NCBI RefSeq assembly: GCF_004364325.1
Contig: NZ_SOCP01000001.1
Coordinates: forward strand, 1-64,000
Length of the DNA stretch: 64,000 nt
Source: Actinophytocola oryzae
Lineage (GTDB): Bacteria > Actinomycetota > Actinomycetes > Mycobacteriales > Pseudonocardiaceae
Reading direction: 5' to 3'
Shown here: one piece after another, positions 16,194 to 25,454 of the stretch
Numbering within the stretch: the stretch's first letter is position 1
Layout of the letters: every line of letters starts with the position of its first letter
Translations under genes and position numbers: made by a program
Notes under the pieces: generated by a model
Told to the model about the DNA's origin: nothing
Seen by the model: the letters and a program-made list of their open reading frames with translations, nothing else
Databases searched by the model: none

Positions 16194-17047
16194 ATGCGAA
16201 AGTTCAGATACCTGGCCGGAATGGCGGTCGCCGCAGCGGCCGTCCTGGTCACCCCGACGGTCGCGCACGGCGATGTCAGCGCCTACGTGCACGGCCCCGA
16301 CCCGACCGAGAGCTCGATCGAGGCCTCCCGCGGCACGTACGCGACGGCCCAGACGACCGTGTCGCGCACCGCCGCGGTCGGTTTCGGCGGCGGCACGATC
16401 TACTACCCGACCACCACCGCAGAGGGCACGTTCGGTGCGGTGGCCATCTCACCGGGCTTCACCGCGACCCAGTCCAGCATCTCCTGGTTCGGCCCGAGGC
16501 TGGCCTCGTTCGGGTTCGTGGTCTTCACCATCGACACCAACTCGACCCTCGACCAGCCCTCCAGCCGGGGCGACCAGCTGCTGGCCGCACTGGACTACCT
16601 GACGGACCGGTCGTCGGTGCGCACCCGCGTCGACGCCTCCCGCCTCGCGGTGGCCGGGCACTCGATGGGTGGCGGCGGCACGCTCGCGGCCGCGGCCGAG
16701 GACGGGACCCTGAAGGCAGGGGTGCCGCTCGCGCCGTACAACACCGACAAGACGTGGTCCGAGGTGCGCACGCCGATGCTGATCATGGGCGGCCAGTCCG
16801 ACACGGTCGCGCCCGTCTCGTCGCACTCGATCCCGTTCTACAACTCGCTGGGCAGCACCGAGAAGGGCTACCTGGAGCTGCGCGGGGCGAGTCACTTCTT
16901 CCCCAACTCCGCGAACACGACGGTGGCCAAGTACATGATCTCGTGGCTCAAGCGATGGGTTGACGACGACACCCGCTACGACCAGTTCCTGTGTCCGGTG
17001 CCGAACGACTCGACCATCAGCCAGTACCGGGGAACCTGTCCACACTC

Positions 17048-17051
<4 letters not shown>
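16194..17051 (+). CDS. Secreted polyester hydrolase, cutinase / PET-hydrolase type
   Basis: 285 residues with a signal peptide of about 26 residues (MRKFRYLAGMAVAAAAVLV then VAHG). The mature part closely follows actinobacterial cutinases such as Thermobifida Cut2, Streptomyces exfoliatus lipase and Ideonella PETase: FGGGTIYYP, PRLASFGFVV, TNSTLDQPSSR and WLKRWVDDDTRY. Catalytic residues are Ser157 in GHSMGG, Asp203 in QSDTVAPV and His234 in ASHFF; Cys267 and Cys282 should form the C-terminal disulfide. The oxyanion aromatic is Phe89 (usually Tyr), and the substrate-clamp Trp is replaced by Tyr182. The family hydrolyses cutin, triglycerides and synthetic polyesters outside the cell. The stop overlaps the ABC-transporter start (ATGA). 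Activity on PET is not predictable from sequence. Confidence 0.9.
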
Positions 17052-17809
<758 letters not shown>

Positions 17810-17818
17810 GCGGCACCA

Positions 17819-18526
17819 GTGCTCGAACTGTCCACAGTGGTCACCGCGTACGGCGCGGTGAAGGCCATCGACGGCGTCGGCATCACGGTGTCGGCAGGCA
17901 CGCTGACGGCCGTGCTCGGTGCGAACGGCGCGGGCAAGACCACGCTGCTGCGCACGATCAGCGGCCTCGTCGCCCCGAAGTCCGGCACGATCCGCTTCGA
18001 CGGCACCGACATCGCCGGTGTGGCGCCCGACCGCATCGCGCGGATGGGCCTGTCGCACGTGCCGGAGCACGGCGGCGTGATCACCGAGCTGACCGTGCGG
18101 GAGAACCTGCGGCTCGGCGCATTGTGGCGGCGCGACAAGGCCGACCGGGCCACCGCGCTCGACGAGGTGCTCGCCCTGTTCCCGCCGCTGGAGTCCAGGA
18201 TCTCGGCGCAGGCCAGCACCCTGTCCGGCGGGGAACGCCAGATGCTCGCGATCGGGCGGGCACTGATGAGCAGACCCAGGATGCTGCTGCTCGACGAGCC
18301 GTCGCTCGGTCTCGCGCCGATGGTGACCGCGCAGATCATGCGGGTGCTGCGGGGACTGCGTGAGGACACCGGGCTGACCGTGCTGCTCGTCGAACAGAAC
18401 GCCCGCAGCGCGCTGTCGGTCGCCGAGCACGCGTACGTGCTGGCGCTCGGCCGCGTGGTCGTGGACGCCCCGGCCCAGTCCATCACCGCGGAAGCCCTGC
18501 ACGACGTCTACCTGGGGGCGAAATGA
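17819..18526 (+). CDS. HAAT-family ABC transporter ATP-binding protein (LivF-like)
   Basis: 235 residues with Walker A GANGAGKTT, signature LSGGERQMLAIGRAL and Walker B MLLLDEP, followed by the LivF-typical GLAPMVTAQIM. It forms the heterodimeric motor with the LivG-like protein at the membrane. The GTG start at 17819 begins 10 bp after the previous stop. It is third in the polyesterase operon. Confidence 0.92.
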   Translation: MLELSTVVTAYGAVKAIDGVGITVSAGTLTAVLGANGAGKTTLLRTISGLVAPKSGTIRFDGTDIAGVAPDRIARMGLSHVPEHGGVITELTVRENLRLGALWRRDKADRATALDEVLALFPPLESRISAQASTLSGGERQMLAIGRALMSRPRMLLLDEPSLGLAPMVTAQIMRVLRGLREDTGLTVLLVEQNARSALSVAEHAYVLALGRVVVDAPAQSITAEALHDVYLGAK

Positions 18527-18548
18527 GCGCAGCTTGCGAGGGGACGGC

Positions 18549-19400
18549 ATGAACCAGTTCTTCACCCTGACCATCGGGGGACTCGCCAGTGGTGCCGTCT
18601 ATGCGGCACTCGGGCTCTCGCTGGTCATCATCTTCCGTGCCACCCGGGTGGTGAACTTCGCCCAGCCCGCCCTCGCGTTGCTGTCGACCTACTTCGCGTT
18701 CACGATCAACCAGGCCACCGGGACCTACTGGCTCGGCTTCCTCGTCGCCATCGTCGGCGGCGCGGCTCTCGGCGCGGCGAGTGACCGGCTGCTGATCCGG
18801 CACGCCCGCGCCCACGGCGAACTGGGCTCGGTGATCGTGACGCTCGGCCTGCTTCTCGTGGCACAGGCCGTCTCCGGGATGATCTGGACGAGCGAGCCAC
18901 GGTCGTTCGGCTACGCGTTCGACTTCCGGGGACTGTTCTCCGCCGCCAACATCTTCGCGGTCGTGGCCGTTCTCGTCACCGCGGCCGGGGTCCTCCTGCT
19001 GTTCAAGCTGACCTCCCTCGGCCTGCGGATGCGGGCCGCCGCGTTCGCGCCGGAGGCCGCGAGCCTGGTCGGGGTGCGCGTCGGCCTGATGGTCACGGCG
19101 GGTGCGATGCTCGCCGCCGCCGTGGGCGCACTGGCCGGGCTCCTCGCCGTGCCACCACTTCTGTACCCGACCGTGCTCGACGGGATCTTCGTCTACGCGC
19201 TCACCGCCGCGGTGGTCGGCGGGCTGGACAACCCGATCGGCACCGTGGTCGCCGGCTTCACCGTCGGCATCGGACTGTCCTACGTGTCCGGCTACCTCGG
19301 GCCCGAGCTGGTGACGCTGGCCTCACTCGCGATCCTCGTCGTCGTGCTCTCCCTGCGGCCCAACGGGTTGTTCGGCCGCGGCCTCGCGAGGAGGGTCTGA
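18549..19400 (+). CDS. HAAT-family ABC transporter permease (LivH-like)
   Basis: 283 residues, strongly hydrophobic with about eight membrane spans. It contains LivH hallmarks GLASGAVYAALGLSLVIIFR near the N-terminus and the VVGGLDNPIGTVVAG loop near the C-terminus. The ATG at 18549 follows GAGGGGACGGC. It forms the transmembrane channel with the LivM-like protein. The next gene starts 2 bp after its stop. Confidence 0.92.
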   Translation: MNQFFTLTIGGLASGAVYAALGLSLVIIFRATRVVNFAQPALALLSTYFAFTINQATGTYWLGFLVAIVGGAALGAASDRLLIRHARAHGELGSVIVTLGLLLVAQAVSGMIWTSEPRSFGYAFDFRGLFSAANIFAVVAVLVTAAGVLLLFKLTSLGLRMRAAAFAPEAASLVGVRVGLMVTAGAMLAAAVGALAGLLAVPPLLYPTVLDGIFVYALTAAVVGGLDNPIGTVVAGFTVGIGLSYVSGYLGPELVTLASLAILVVVLSLRPNGLFGRGLARRV

Positions 19401-19402
19401 CG

Positions 19403-20401
19403 TTGAGCCTGCTCACCAGACACGTACTACTGGCGCTGCTCGCGCTGGCCGCTGTCGTCACGCTGTCGATCATCGTCGACCCGTTCAGCAACGTCCGGAT
19501 CGCGACCGTCGGCTACTACGTCGTCGCCGTCGCCGGCCTGACGCTGCTGACCGGCACCAATGGCCAGATCTCATTGGGGCACGGCGCGTTCATGTTCATC
19601 GGCGCGTACACCGTCGCGCTGCTCGTGATCCACGTGCCCACGTTCCCCTTCTGGCTCGACCTGCTGCTCGCCGCGGTCGCCGCCGGGCTCGCCGGGGCAC
19701 TCACGGGCGCCGCCGCCGCCCGGCTGCACGGCCCCTACCTGGCCGGCGCCACCCTCGCGCTGGCGGTCGGGCTTCCCGCGGTCACGCAACGGTTCCCGGA
19801 CGCGCTCGGCGGCAGCAACGGCATCGCGTTCACCGTGCACAGCCTGCCCGCGGGCCTCGTCGGCACGGTCCCGGAGACCCGCTGGCAGGCTTGGGTCGTC
19901 TGGGCGACCGCGCTGCTCGTGCTGGTGCTGCTGGCCAACGTGACACGCGGCCGGTTCGGCAGGAACCTGCGTGCGGTCCGCGACGACGAGGTCTCCGCCG
20001 CGCTCGCGGGCATCCACATCGGACGGACGAAGATCTTCGCGTTCCTGCTGAGCGCCACCTGTGGCGGGCTGGCGGGCGGGTTGCAGGCGTTCCTGCTCGG
20101 CACCGCCGCGCCCGGCTCGTTCACGCTCGCGCTGTCGCTGTCCCTGCTGGCGGCCATGGTGCTCGGCGGGGTCGGCAGCCTGTGGGGCGCCTTCTGGGGC
20201 GCGCTCGCGCTGGTCTACGTGCCGGCGTGGGCCAACGACCTCACCCACGGGCTTGACCTCGGCACCGACGTGGCGCAGCACCTGCCGCTCGCGGTGTTCG
20301 GCGCCGTGCTCATCACCGTGGTCCTCGTGTTCCCCCGCGGCATCCACGGGACGGTCGCGCGGCTTGTTTCCGCGGTGAGAAAGAAGGAATCGCATGAGTA
20401 G
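19403..20401 (+). CDS. HAAT-family ABC transporter permease (LivM-like)
   Basis: 332 residues with about ten membrane spans and the LivM motif LTGTNGQISLGHGAFMFIGA, plus the cytoplasmic RNLRAVRDDEVSAALAGI coupling loop. I accept the unusual TTG start at 19403 because GGAGG lies 8 bp upstream (within GCGAGGAGGGTC) and no other start gives the full first span. Its stop overlaps the start of the binding-protein gene by 8 bp. Confidence 0.9.
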   Translation: MSLLTRHVLLALLALAAVVTLSIIVDPFSNVRIATVGYYVVAVAGLTLLTGTNGQISLGHGAFMFIGAYTVALLVIHVPTFPFWLDLLLAAVAAGLAGALTGAAAARLHGPYLAGATLALAVGLPAVTQRFPDALGGSNGIAFTVHSLPAGLVGTVPETRWQAWVVWATALLVLVLLANVTRGRFGRNLRAVRDDEVSAALAGIHIGRTKIFAFLLSATCGGLAGGLQAFLLGTAAPGSFTLALSLSLLAAMVLGGVGSLWGAFWGALALVYVPAWANDLTHGLDLGTDVAQHLPLAVFGAVLITVVLVFPRGIHGTVARLVSAVRKKESHE

Positions 20402-21707
20402 AACCCGTAAGTGCGTGGCGGCGGCGGTCGCCGCCACGTTGCTGCTCACCTCGTGCTCCGGCGCGGGGGAGTCGACCGGCGCCGAGACAGACGCCAAGGC
20501 CGACGCAGCACCCGGTGTCACCGACGACACGGTCGTCATCGGCACGCACCAACCGCTGACCGGGCCCGCCGCACCCGGCTACAGCCGCATCTCCGTCGCC
20601 GCCAAGGCGATGTACGACTACATCAACGACAAGGGCGGCATCAACGGCCGCAAGATCGACTACCGCGTCGAGGACGACGGCTACAACCCGACCCGCACGG
20701 TCGAGGTCGTCAAGCAGCTGGTGCTGCAGGACGAGGTCTTCGCCATCGTCGGCGGCCTGGGCACCCCGACGCACTCGAAGGTGGTCCAGTACCTCAACCA
20801 GGAGGGCGTGCCGGACCTGCTCGTCGCCTCGGGCGCTCTGCAGTGGGACGACACGAAGGCCAGCCCGATGACCTTCGGCTTCCAGGTCGACTACGAGCGC
20901 GAGGGCAAGATCCAGGGCAAGTACATCAAGGACAACTTCGGCGGCAAGAAGGTCGGCCTGCTGTTCCAGAACGACGACGTTGGTCGCGACGCCCAGGCCG
21001 GTCTCGACCAGTTCATCAAGGCCGACGTCGTGTCCCGCCAGGGCTACGACTCGGCGAACACCGACGTGCTGCCGCAGCTGTCCGCGCTCAAGGACGCGGG
21101 CTCCGAGGTCGTCGTCTGCTCGTGCGTGCCCGCGTTCACCGCGCTCATGATCCTCACCGCCGCGCGGCTCGGCTTCCGGCCGCAGTTCGTGGTCTCGTCC
21201 ATCGGCGCCGACCCGGTCACGCTCACCGGGCTCCTGCAGGACTTCGCCAAGCGCGGCGGCGCCGAGGTCTCGGCCGCGGCACTGCTCAACGGCGTGATCG
21301 GCACCGGCTACCTGCCGGACGTGGCGAGCGACGACCCGTGGACGGTGTTCTTCAAGGAGGTGCACGACAAGTACATCCCGGACGAGCCGTTCACCAACAC
21401 CGTCGAGTTCGGACTCGCGCAGGCCTACACCTTCGCCCAGGCGCTCAAGCTGGCCGGTCGTGATCTGACCCGCGGCAAGATCATCGACGCCATGGAGTCC
21501 GGCAAGATCAAGGGCCCCGGCGTGACGCCGTTCGCGTTCTCGACGAAGTCGCACGCGGGCTACACGGGTGCGTTCGTGTTCCAGATCAACCCGGACACGA
21601 CCACCAGGGAGCTTCAGCCGCCCATGGTCACCGACCGGGGCGACGGGCCGATCAAGGCCGCGCCGACCGACCGCAGCACCCCGGAGGATGTGGCGCTGGT
21701 CGGCTGA
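20394..21707 (+). CDS. HAAT-family substrate-binding lipoprotein (LivJ/K-like)
   Basis: 437 residues. A lipoprotein signal with lipobox LLTSC places Cys21 at the membrane-anchored N-terminus. The mature domain is a type I periplasmic-binding fold (DTVVIGTHQPLTGPAAPGYS; GGINGRKIDYRVEDDGYNP; AIVGGLGTPTHSKV). Binding proteins of this group often recognise aromatic acids or amides rather than amino acids. It is the last gene of the operon headed by the polyesterase, so the ligand may be a product of ester hydrolysis; this is inference. Confidence 0.92.
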   Translation: MSRTRKCVAAAVAATLLLTSCSGAGESTGAETDAKADAAPGVTDDTVVIGTHQPLTGPAAPGYSRISVAAKAMYDYINDKGGINGRKIDYRVEDDGYNPTRTVEVVKQLVLQDEVFAIVGGLGTPTHSKVVQYLNQEGVPDLLVASGALQWDDTKASPMTFGFQVDYEREGKIQGKYIKDNFGGKKVGLLFQNDDVGRDAQAGLDQFIKADVVSRQGYDSANTDVLPQLSALKDAGSEVVVCSCVPAFTALMILTAARLGFRPQFVVSSIGADPVTLTGLLQDFAKRGGAEVSAAALLNGVIGTGYLPDVASDDPWTVFFKEVHDKYIPDEPFTNTVEFGLAQAYTFAQALKLAGRDLTRGKIIDAMESGKIKGPGVTPFAFSTKSHAGYTGAFVFQINPDTTTRELQPPMVTDRGDGPIKAAPTDRSTPEDVALVG

Positions 21708-21710
21708 GCC

Positions 21711-22016
21711 CTACTCGGGCACGCCGAGTCCGCCGACGATGTCCAGCTCCTGACTGGTGAACTCACCGGTCAGGAGCGGCATCGTCCGCGTGATCGAGGC
21801 CCGGACCTCCGGCAGCCGGAGCGAGGCGTCGTGTGCCTCCTTGCTGACCCAGACCTCGTTCACCCAGACGAGGTCCTCGTCGGTGTCGGAGGTGCCGACG
21901 ACGTACAGGTCGCAGCCGACCACACGCAGCGCGTCCGCGCCGCCGACGAGCGTGGCCACCACCTCGTCGCGGTGGCCGGGCTTCACGCGCATGGTTCCCG
22001 AGTATCCGTATCGCAC
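21711..22016 (-). CDS. Antibiotic-biosynthesis-monooxygenase (ABM) domain protein
   Basis: About 101 residues of the ABM/YgiN dimeric ferredoxin-like family. The KPGHRDEVVATL start, WVNEVWVSKEAHDASL core and TSQELDIVGGLG end are typical. Members are cofactor-free quinol monooxygenases or simple stress proteins. I prefer the GTG at 22016 because it gives the usual xYGYSGTMRVKPG opening; an ATG at 21992 would remove the first strand. It converges with the transporter operon, 3 bp from its stop, and is divergent from the alcohol dehydrogenase. Confidence 0.8.
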   Translation of the reverse strand: MRYGYSGTMRVKPGHRDEVVATLVGGADALRVVGCDLYVVGTSDTDEDLVWVNEVWVSKEAHDASLRLPEVRASITRTMPLLTGEFTSQELDIVGGLGVPE

Positions 22017-22094
22017 GGGACGTGATGGTGCCACGGTGTGGGCCCGGCCCCATTGGACGAACACGACAGGGAACCTTGTGATTAGGTCGGGGAC

Positions 22095-23168
22095 ATGGTG
22101 AAGGCAGCGGTGCTGACGAAGCAGGGTGGGCCACTCGAGGTGCGGGAGATCTCGCTCGGCGAGCCGGGGCCCGGTCAGGTGAAGGTCCGGGTCCACGCCG
22201 CCGGGGTGTGCCACTCGGACCTCTCCCTCGCCAACGGCACCCTGACCCAGGAGGTGCCCGCCGTGCTCGGGCACGAGGGCGCCGGAGTGGTCCTCGCCGT
22301 CGGCGAGGGTGTCTCGCGGGTGGCCGTCGGCGACCACGTGGTGCTCAACTGGGCGCCCGCGTGCCGGGAGTGCTGGTTCTGCGAGCACGGCGAGCCGTGG
22401 CTGTGCGTGCACGCCGAGGACGTCGCCCGCGCCCCGTACGCCACTCTCGAGGACGGCACGCCCGTGTACCCGGGCCTGGGCACCGGCGCGTTCGCCGAGG
22501 AGACGGTCGTGCCCGCGGCCGGGGTCGTGAAGGTGCCCGACTCGGTGCCGATGGAACAGGCCGCCGTGCTGGGTTGCGCCGTGCAGACCGGCGCGGGGGC
22601 GGTGCTCAACACGGCCAGGGTGCGGGCGGGCGAGTCCGTGGTCGTGTTCGGGCTCGGCGGGGTCGGGCTCTCGGCGCTGCAGGCCGCGCGGGCGGTCGGC
22701 GCGGGACCGGTCATCGGGGTGGACGTCAACGCCGCCAAGGAGGACCTCGCCCGCCGGCACGGGGCGACGGACTTCGTCGTGTCGGACGAGACCACCGCGA
22801 AGGCCGTCCGCAAGCTCACCGGCGGGCGCGGCGCCGACCACGCCTTCGACTGCGTCGGCCTGCCCGTGACGATCCGCGGCGCGTGGTCGGCGAGCCGCCG
22901 GGGCGGCTCGGTGACGGTCGTGGGTGTAGGCGGGCGGGCCGACAAGGTCGAGTTCTCGGCGCTGGAGCTGTACTGGTTCGGCCGCACCCTGCACGGCTGC
23001 GTGTTCGGGTCGGGTGACCCGGACGTCGAGATCCCGCGCCTGCTCGACCTGGTGGCCGACGGCAGGCTGGACCTCGCCGCCCTCACCTCGGCCACGACCG
23101 ACCTGGCCGGCGTCAACGACGCGTTCGCGGACCTCGGCGCCGGCGCCAGGACGGTCGTGTTGCTCTAG
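22095..23168 (+). CDS. Zinc-dependent alcohol dehydrogenase (MDR family)
   Basis: 357 residues. The catalytic zinc ligands appear in GVCHSD and GHEGAG, and the structural zinc ligands in the four-Cys lobe CRECWFCEHGEPWLC. The NAD(P)-binding FGLGGVGLSALQ follows in the second half. It oxidises alcohols to aldehydes in the cytoplasm. It most resembles the class III-like dehydrogenases of actinobacteria, some of which use mycothiol adducts. Its position next to the polyesterase-transporter operon makes hydroxy-acid or glycol oxidation a reasonable guess, no more. Confidence 0.9.
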   Translation: MVKAAVLTKQGGPLEVREISLGEPGPGQVKVRVHAAGVCHSDLSLANGTLTQEVPAVLGHEGAGVVLAVGEGVSRVAVGDHVVLNWAPACRECWFCEHGEPWLCVHAEDVARAPYATLEDGTPVYPGLGTGAFAEETVVPAAGVVKVPDSVPMEQAAVLGCAVQTGAGAVLNTARVRAGESVVVFGLGGVGLSALQAARAVGAGPVIGVDVNAAKEDLARRHGATDFVVSDETTAKAVRKLTGGRGADHAFDCVGLPVTIRGAWSASRRGGSVTVVGVGGRADKVEFSALELYWFGRTLHGCVFGSGDPDVEIPRLLDLVADGRLDLAALTSATTDLAGVNDAFADLGAGARTVVLL

Positions 23169-23203
23169 CCCGGGTTGCCGGGTCGCTCCCGCAAGCTCCG
23201 CTC

Positions 23204-24391
23204 CTACCAGCTGACCGGGAGGCTGTGCAGGCCGTAGACGGTCGCGTCGTCCTTGAACGACAGCTCCGACATGGGCGCGTCCACCCGCAGCGTCGGCACG
23301 CGCCGGAACATCGTGTCGAACACGACCTGCAGCTCCACCCGGGCCAGGTTCTGGCCGAGGCACTGGTGGGCGCCGTAGCCGAAGGCGATGTGGTTGCGGG
23401 CGCCCCTGGTGACGTCGATCCGCTCCGGGTCGGAGAACACGGCCGGGTCGTGGTTCGCGGCGTTGCCCAGCGTCAGCACACCCTCGCCCGCCTTGACCTC
23501 GACGCCGCCGACGACCGTGTCCGCGACCGCGACGCGGGAGGTCACGAACTCCGCGATCGTGAACTCCCGCAGCAGCTCCTCGACCGCGCCGGGGGTCTTC
23601 GACGGGTCGGCCCGCAGCGCCTCGACCTGGTCGGGATGCTGGAGCAGCGCGACCGTGCCGAGCGAGATCATGTTGGCCGTGGTCTCGTGGCCCGCGATCA
23701 GCAGCAGCACCGACAGGCTCACGAGCGCGTCGTGGTCGTCGGCCCGGTCGGGGCCGTACCTGGCGATCTGCCGCCCGATCAGGTCGTCGGTGGGGTCGGC
23801 CTCCTTGGCGGTGACGAGCTTGTCGAGGTAGTCCCGCAGCGCGTCGGCCGCCGCCCTGACCTCGTCGGTCGTCGACTTCTGCGACAGCAGGGTCTTCGAG
23901 GCGGACTGGAAGAAGTCGTGGTCGGCGTAGGGCACGCCGAGCAGCTCGCAGATGACCAGTGACGGCACGGGGAGCGCGAACTCGGCCACCAGGTCGGCCG
24001 TGCGGGACTCCTTGGCCAGCATGGCGTCGAGGTGCTCGTCGACGATCTGCTGGATGCGCGGGCCGAGCGCGGCGAGCCGCTTGACGGTGAACTCGCCGAG
24101 CACCGCGCGGCGGGCCGGGCCGTGCTCCGGCGGGTCCAACATGATCAGCGTCGGCTTGAACCGCTCGTCACGCCGGATGCGGCGGCCGGTGGGGTTCGGG
24201 AAGTTCGGGGCGGCCCGGTTCGAGGAGAACGCGGGGTCGGTGAGCACCGCGCGCACGTCGGCGTGCCGGGACGCGGCCCACACCTCCTGGCCGCCACGCA
24301 ACGTCACCTTTTTCAGCGGGCCGGGCTCGGTCGTCGAACCATCCCCGTGGAACGGGCACGCCCGCGGCGGGAAGGACTCGGTCTTCTGCAT
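23204..24391 (-). CDS. Cytochrome P450 (CYP105-like)
   Basis: 395 residues. It has the I-helix oxygen-binding AGHETT at 233-238, the K-helix E272-x-x-R275 pair, and the haem-binding FGYGAHQCLG with Cys344 as thiolate ligand. It is a soluble class I bacterial P450 needing a ferredoxin, which is encoded nearby at 25131. I chose the ATG at 24391, preceded by TAGGGGTG, over the GTG six bases upstream. It is divergent from a TetR regulator. CYP105 relatives hydroxylate varied hydrophobic substrates, including xenobiotics and fatty acids. Confidence 0.92.
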   Translation of the reverse strand: MQKTESFPPRACPFHGDGSTTEPGPLKKVTLRGGQEVWAASRHADVRAVLTDPAFSSNRAAPNFPNPTGRRIRRDERFKPTLIMLDPPEHGPARRAVLGEFTVKRLAALGPRIQQIVDEHLDAMLAKESRTADLVAEFALPVPSLVICELLGVPYADHDFFQSASKTLLSQKSTTDEVRAAADALRDYLDKLVTAKEADPTDDLIGRQIARYGPDRADDHDALVSLSVLLLIAGHETTANMISLGTVALLQHPDQVEALRADPSKTPGAVEELLREFTIAEFVTSRVAVADTVVGGVEVKAGEGVLTLGNAANHDPAVFSDPERIDVTRGARNHIAFGYGAHQCLGQNLARVELQVVFDTMFRRVPTLRVDAPMSELSFKDDATVYGLHSLPVSW

Positions 24392-24489
24392 GATCACCCC
24401 TAGATCCGGAAGAAAGCCGTCCGTTTGTATCGACAGTAGTCAGTTCGGCGCTCTCCGTCCACCATCGGGTGAAATGGGATAATCCAGGG

Positions 24490-25134
24490 ATGACCACTCC
24501 GGAGACGCCGCTGCGGGCCGACGCGCGCCGCAACCGCGACCAGATTCTGGTTGCGGCGCGGGAGATTTTCGCCGAGCGGGGCGCGGACGTGGCGATGGAG
24601 GAGATCGCGCGGCGGGCCTCTGTCGGCGTCGGCACCCTCTACCGACGGTTTGCCGACCGCGAGACGCTCATCCGAGCGGTGTTCCGCGAGACGTTCCAGG
24701 TCGTGGCGGACGAGGTGCACGCGGCACTCACCGAGGAGCCGACCGGCTGGGCGGCGCTGACGCGCGTCATGCGGCAGTCGGCGTGGCTGCACGTGAGCGT
24801 GCAGTCGAAGTCCCCGACGGTGACCGCGGTGGTGCGGGCGGACCCCGACACGTCCCGCCTACGCGACCACCTGCTGGACATGCTCGGCGAGGTGGTGCGT
24901 CGCGCACAGGACGAGGGCACGCTGCGGCGCGACGTGGCGGTCGGCGACCTCGCGCTGCTGTTCATGTCCGTGGTCAACCAGGCGCCCAGCCTGACCTCGG
25001 AGGCGGCGCGGCTCGCCCCCGGCCGCGTCCTGGCGATCATGATGGACGGCCTGCGGGCGCCCGCCGCAGGCGAGCTGCCCGGCCGCCCACTGACCCGCGT
25101 CGACCTGAACTTCGGGGACAGGTGCCCCGACTAG
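24490..25134 (+). CDS. TetR-family regulator of the P450
   Basis: 214 residues. The N-terminal helix-turn-helix is clear (AAREIFAERGADVAMEEIAR ... GVGTLYRRFADRETLI), followed by a helical ligand domain (TetR_C of the actinobacterial SbtR-like type). The ATG at 24490 is the natural start. It lies between divergent P450 and convergent ferredoxin genes and probably represses both. Its TAG stop and the ferredoxin TAG stop share the palindrome CTAG at 25131-25134. Confidence 0.9.
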   Translation: MTTPETPLRADARRNRDQILVAAREIFAERGADVAMEEIARRASVGVGTLYRRFADRETLIRAVFRETFQVVADEVHAALTEEPTGWAALTRVMRQSAWLHVSVQSKSPTVTAVVRADPDTSRLRDHLLDMLGEVVRRAQDEGTLRRDVAVGDLALLFMSVVNQAPSLTSEAARLAPGRVLAIMMDGLRAPAAGELPGRPLTRVDLNFGDRCPD

Positions 25135-25328
25135 TCGTCTTCCAGGGAGAGCGCCTGGCTCGGGCAGAGGTCGACGGCCTCGTGCACGTTCTCCAGCACA
25201 TCGCCCTCGGCGCGGTCGGTCAGCAGCACGACGGTGCCGTCCTCCTCGCTCTGGTCGAACACGCGCGGCTCGGTGAGCGCACACTGGCCGGCACCGACAC
25301 AGCGTCCGACATCCGTGACGATCCGCAT
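25131..25328 (-). CDS. [3Fe-4S]-type ferredoxin, P450 electron donor
   Basis: 65 residues, a standard size. The cluster motif is CVGAGQC near the N-terminus and CPSQAL near the C-terminus: three Cys with Gly in place of the second Cys of the usual CxxCxxC, which is typical of [3Fe-4S] ferredoxins that reduce actinobacterial P450s. The ATG at 25328 follows AGGAGG. The TetR gene separates it from the P450, so the two are probably coregulated rather than cotranscribed. Confidence 0.92.
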   Translation of the reverse strand: MRIVTDVGRCVGAGQCALTEPRVFDQSEEDGTVVLLTDRAEGDVLENVHEAVDLCPSQALSLEDD

Positions 25329-25454
25329 CGCTGGCAAACCTCCTGTTACTCGGGAACGGTGTCGACCGTACGCGGTGTGACTGGAGTCTCGCGCCACAGG
25401 TGTCACGAACTTCCCCGATGTCCAGTCCTGTTCGCGAGGAAGGGAGATCGAGTC

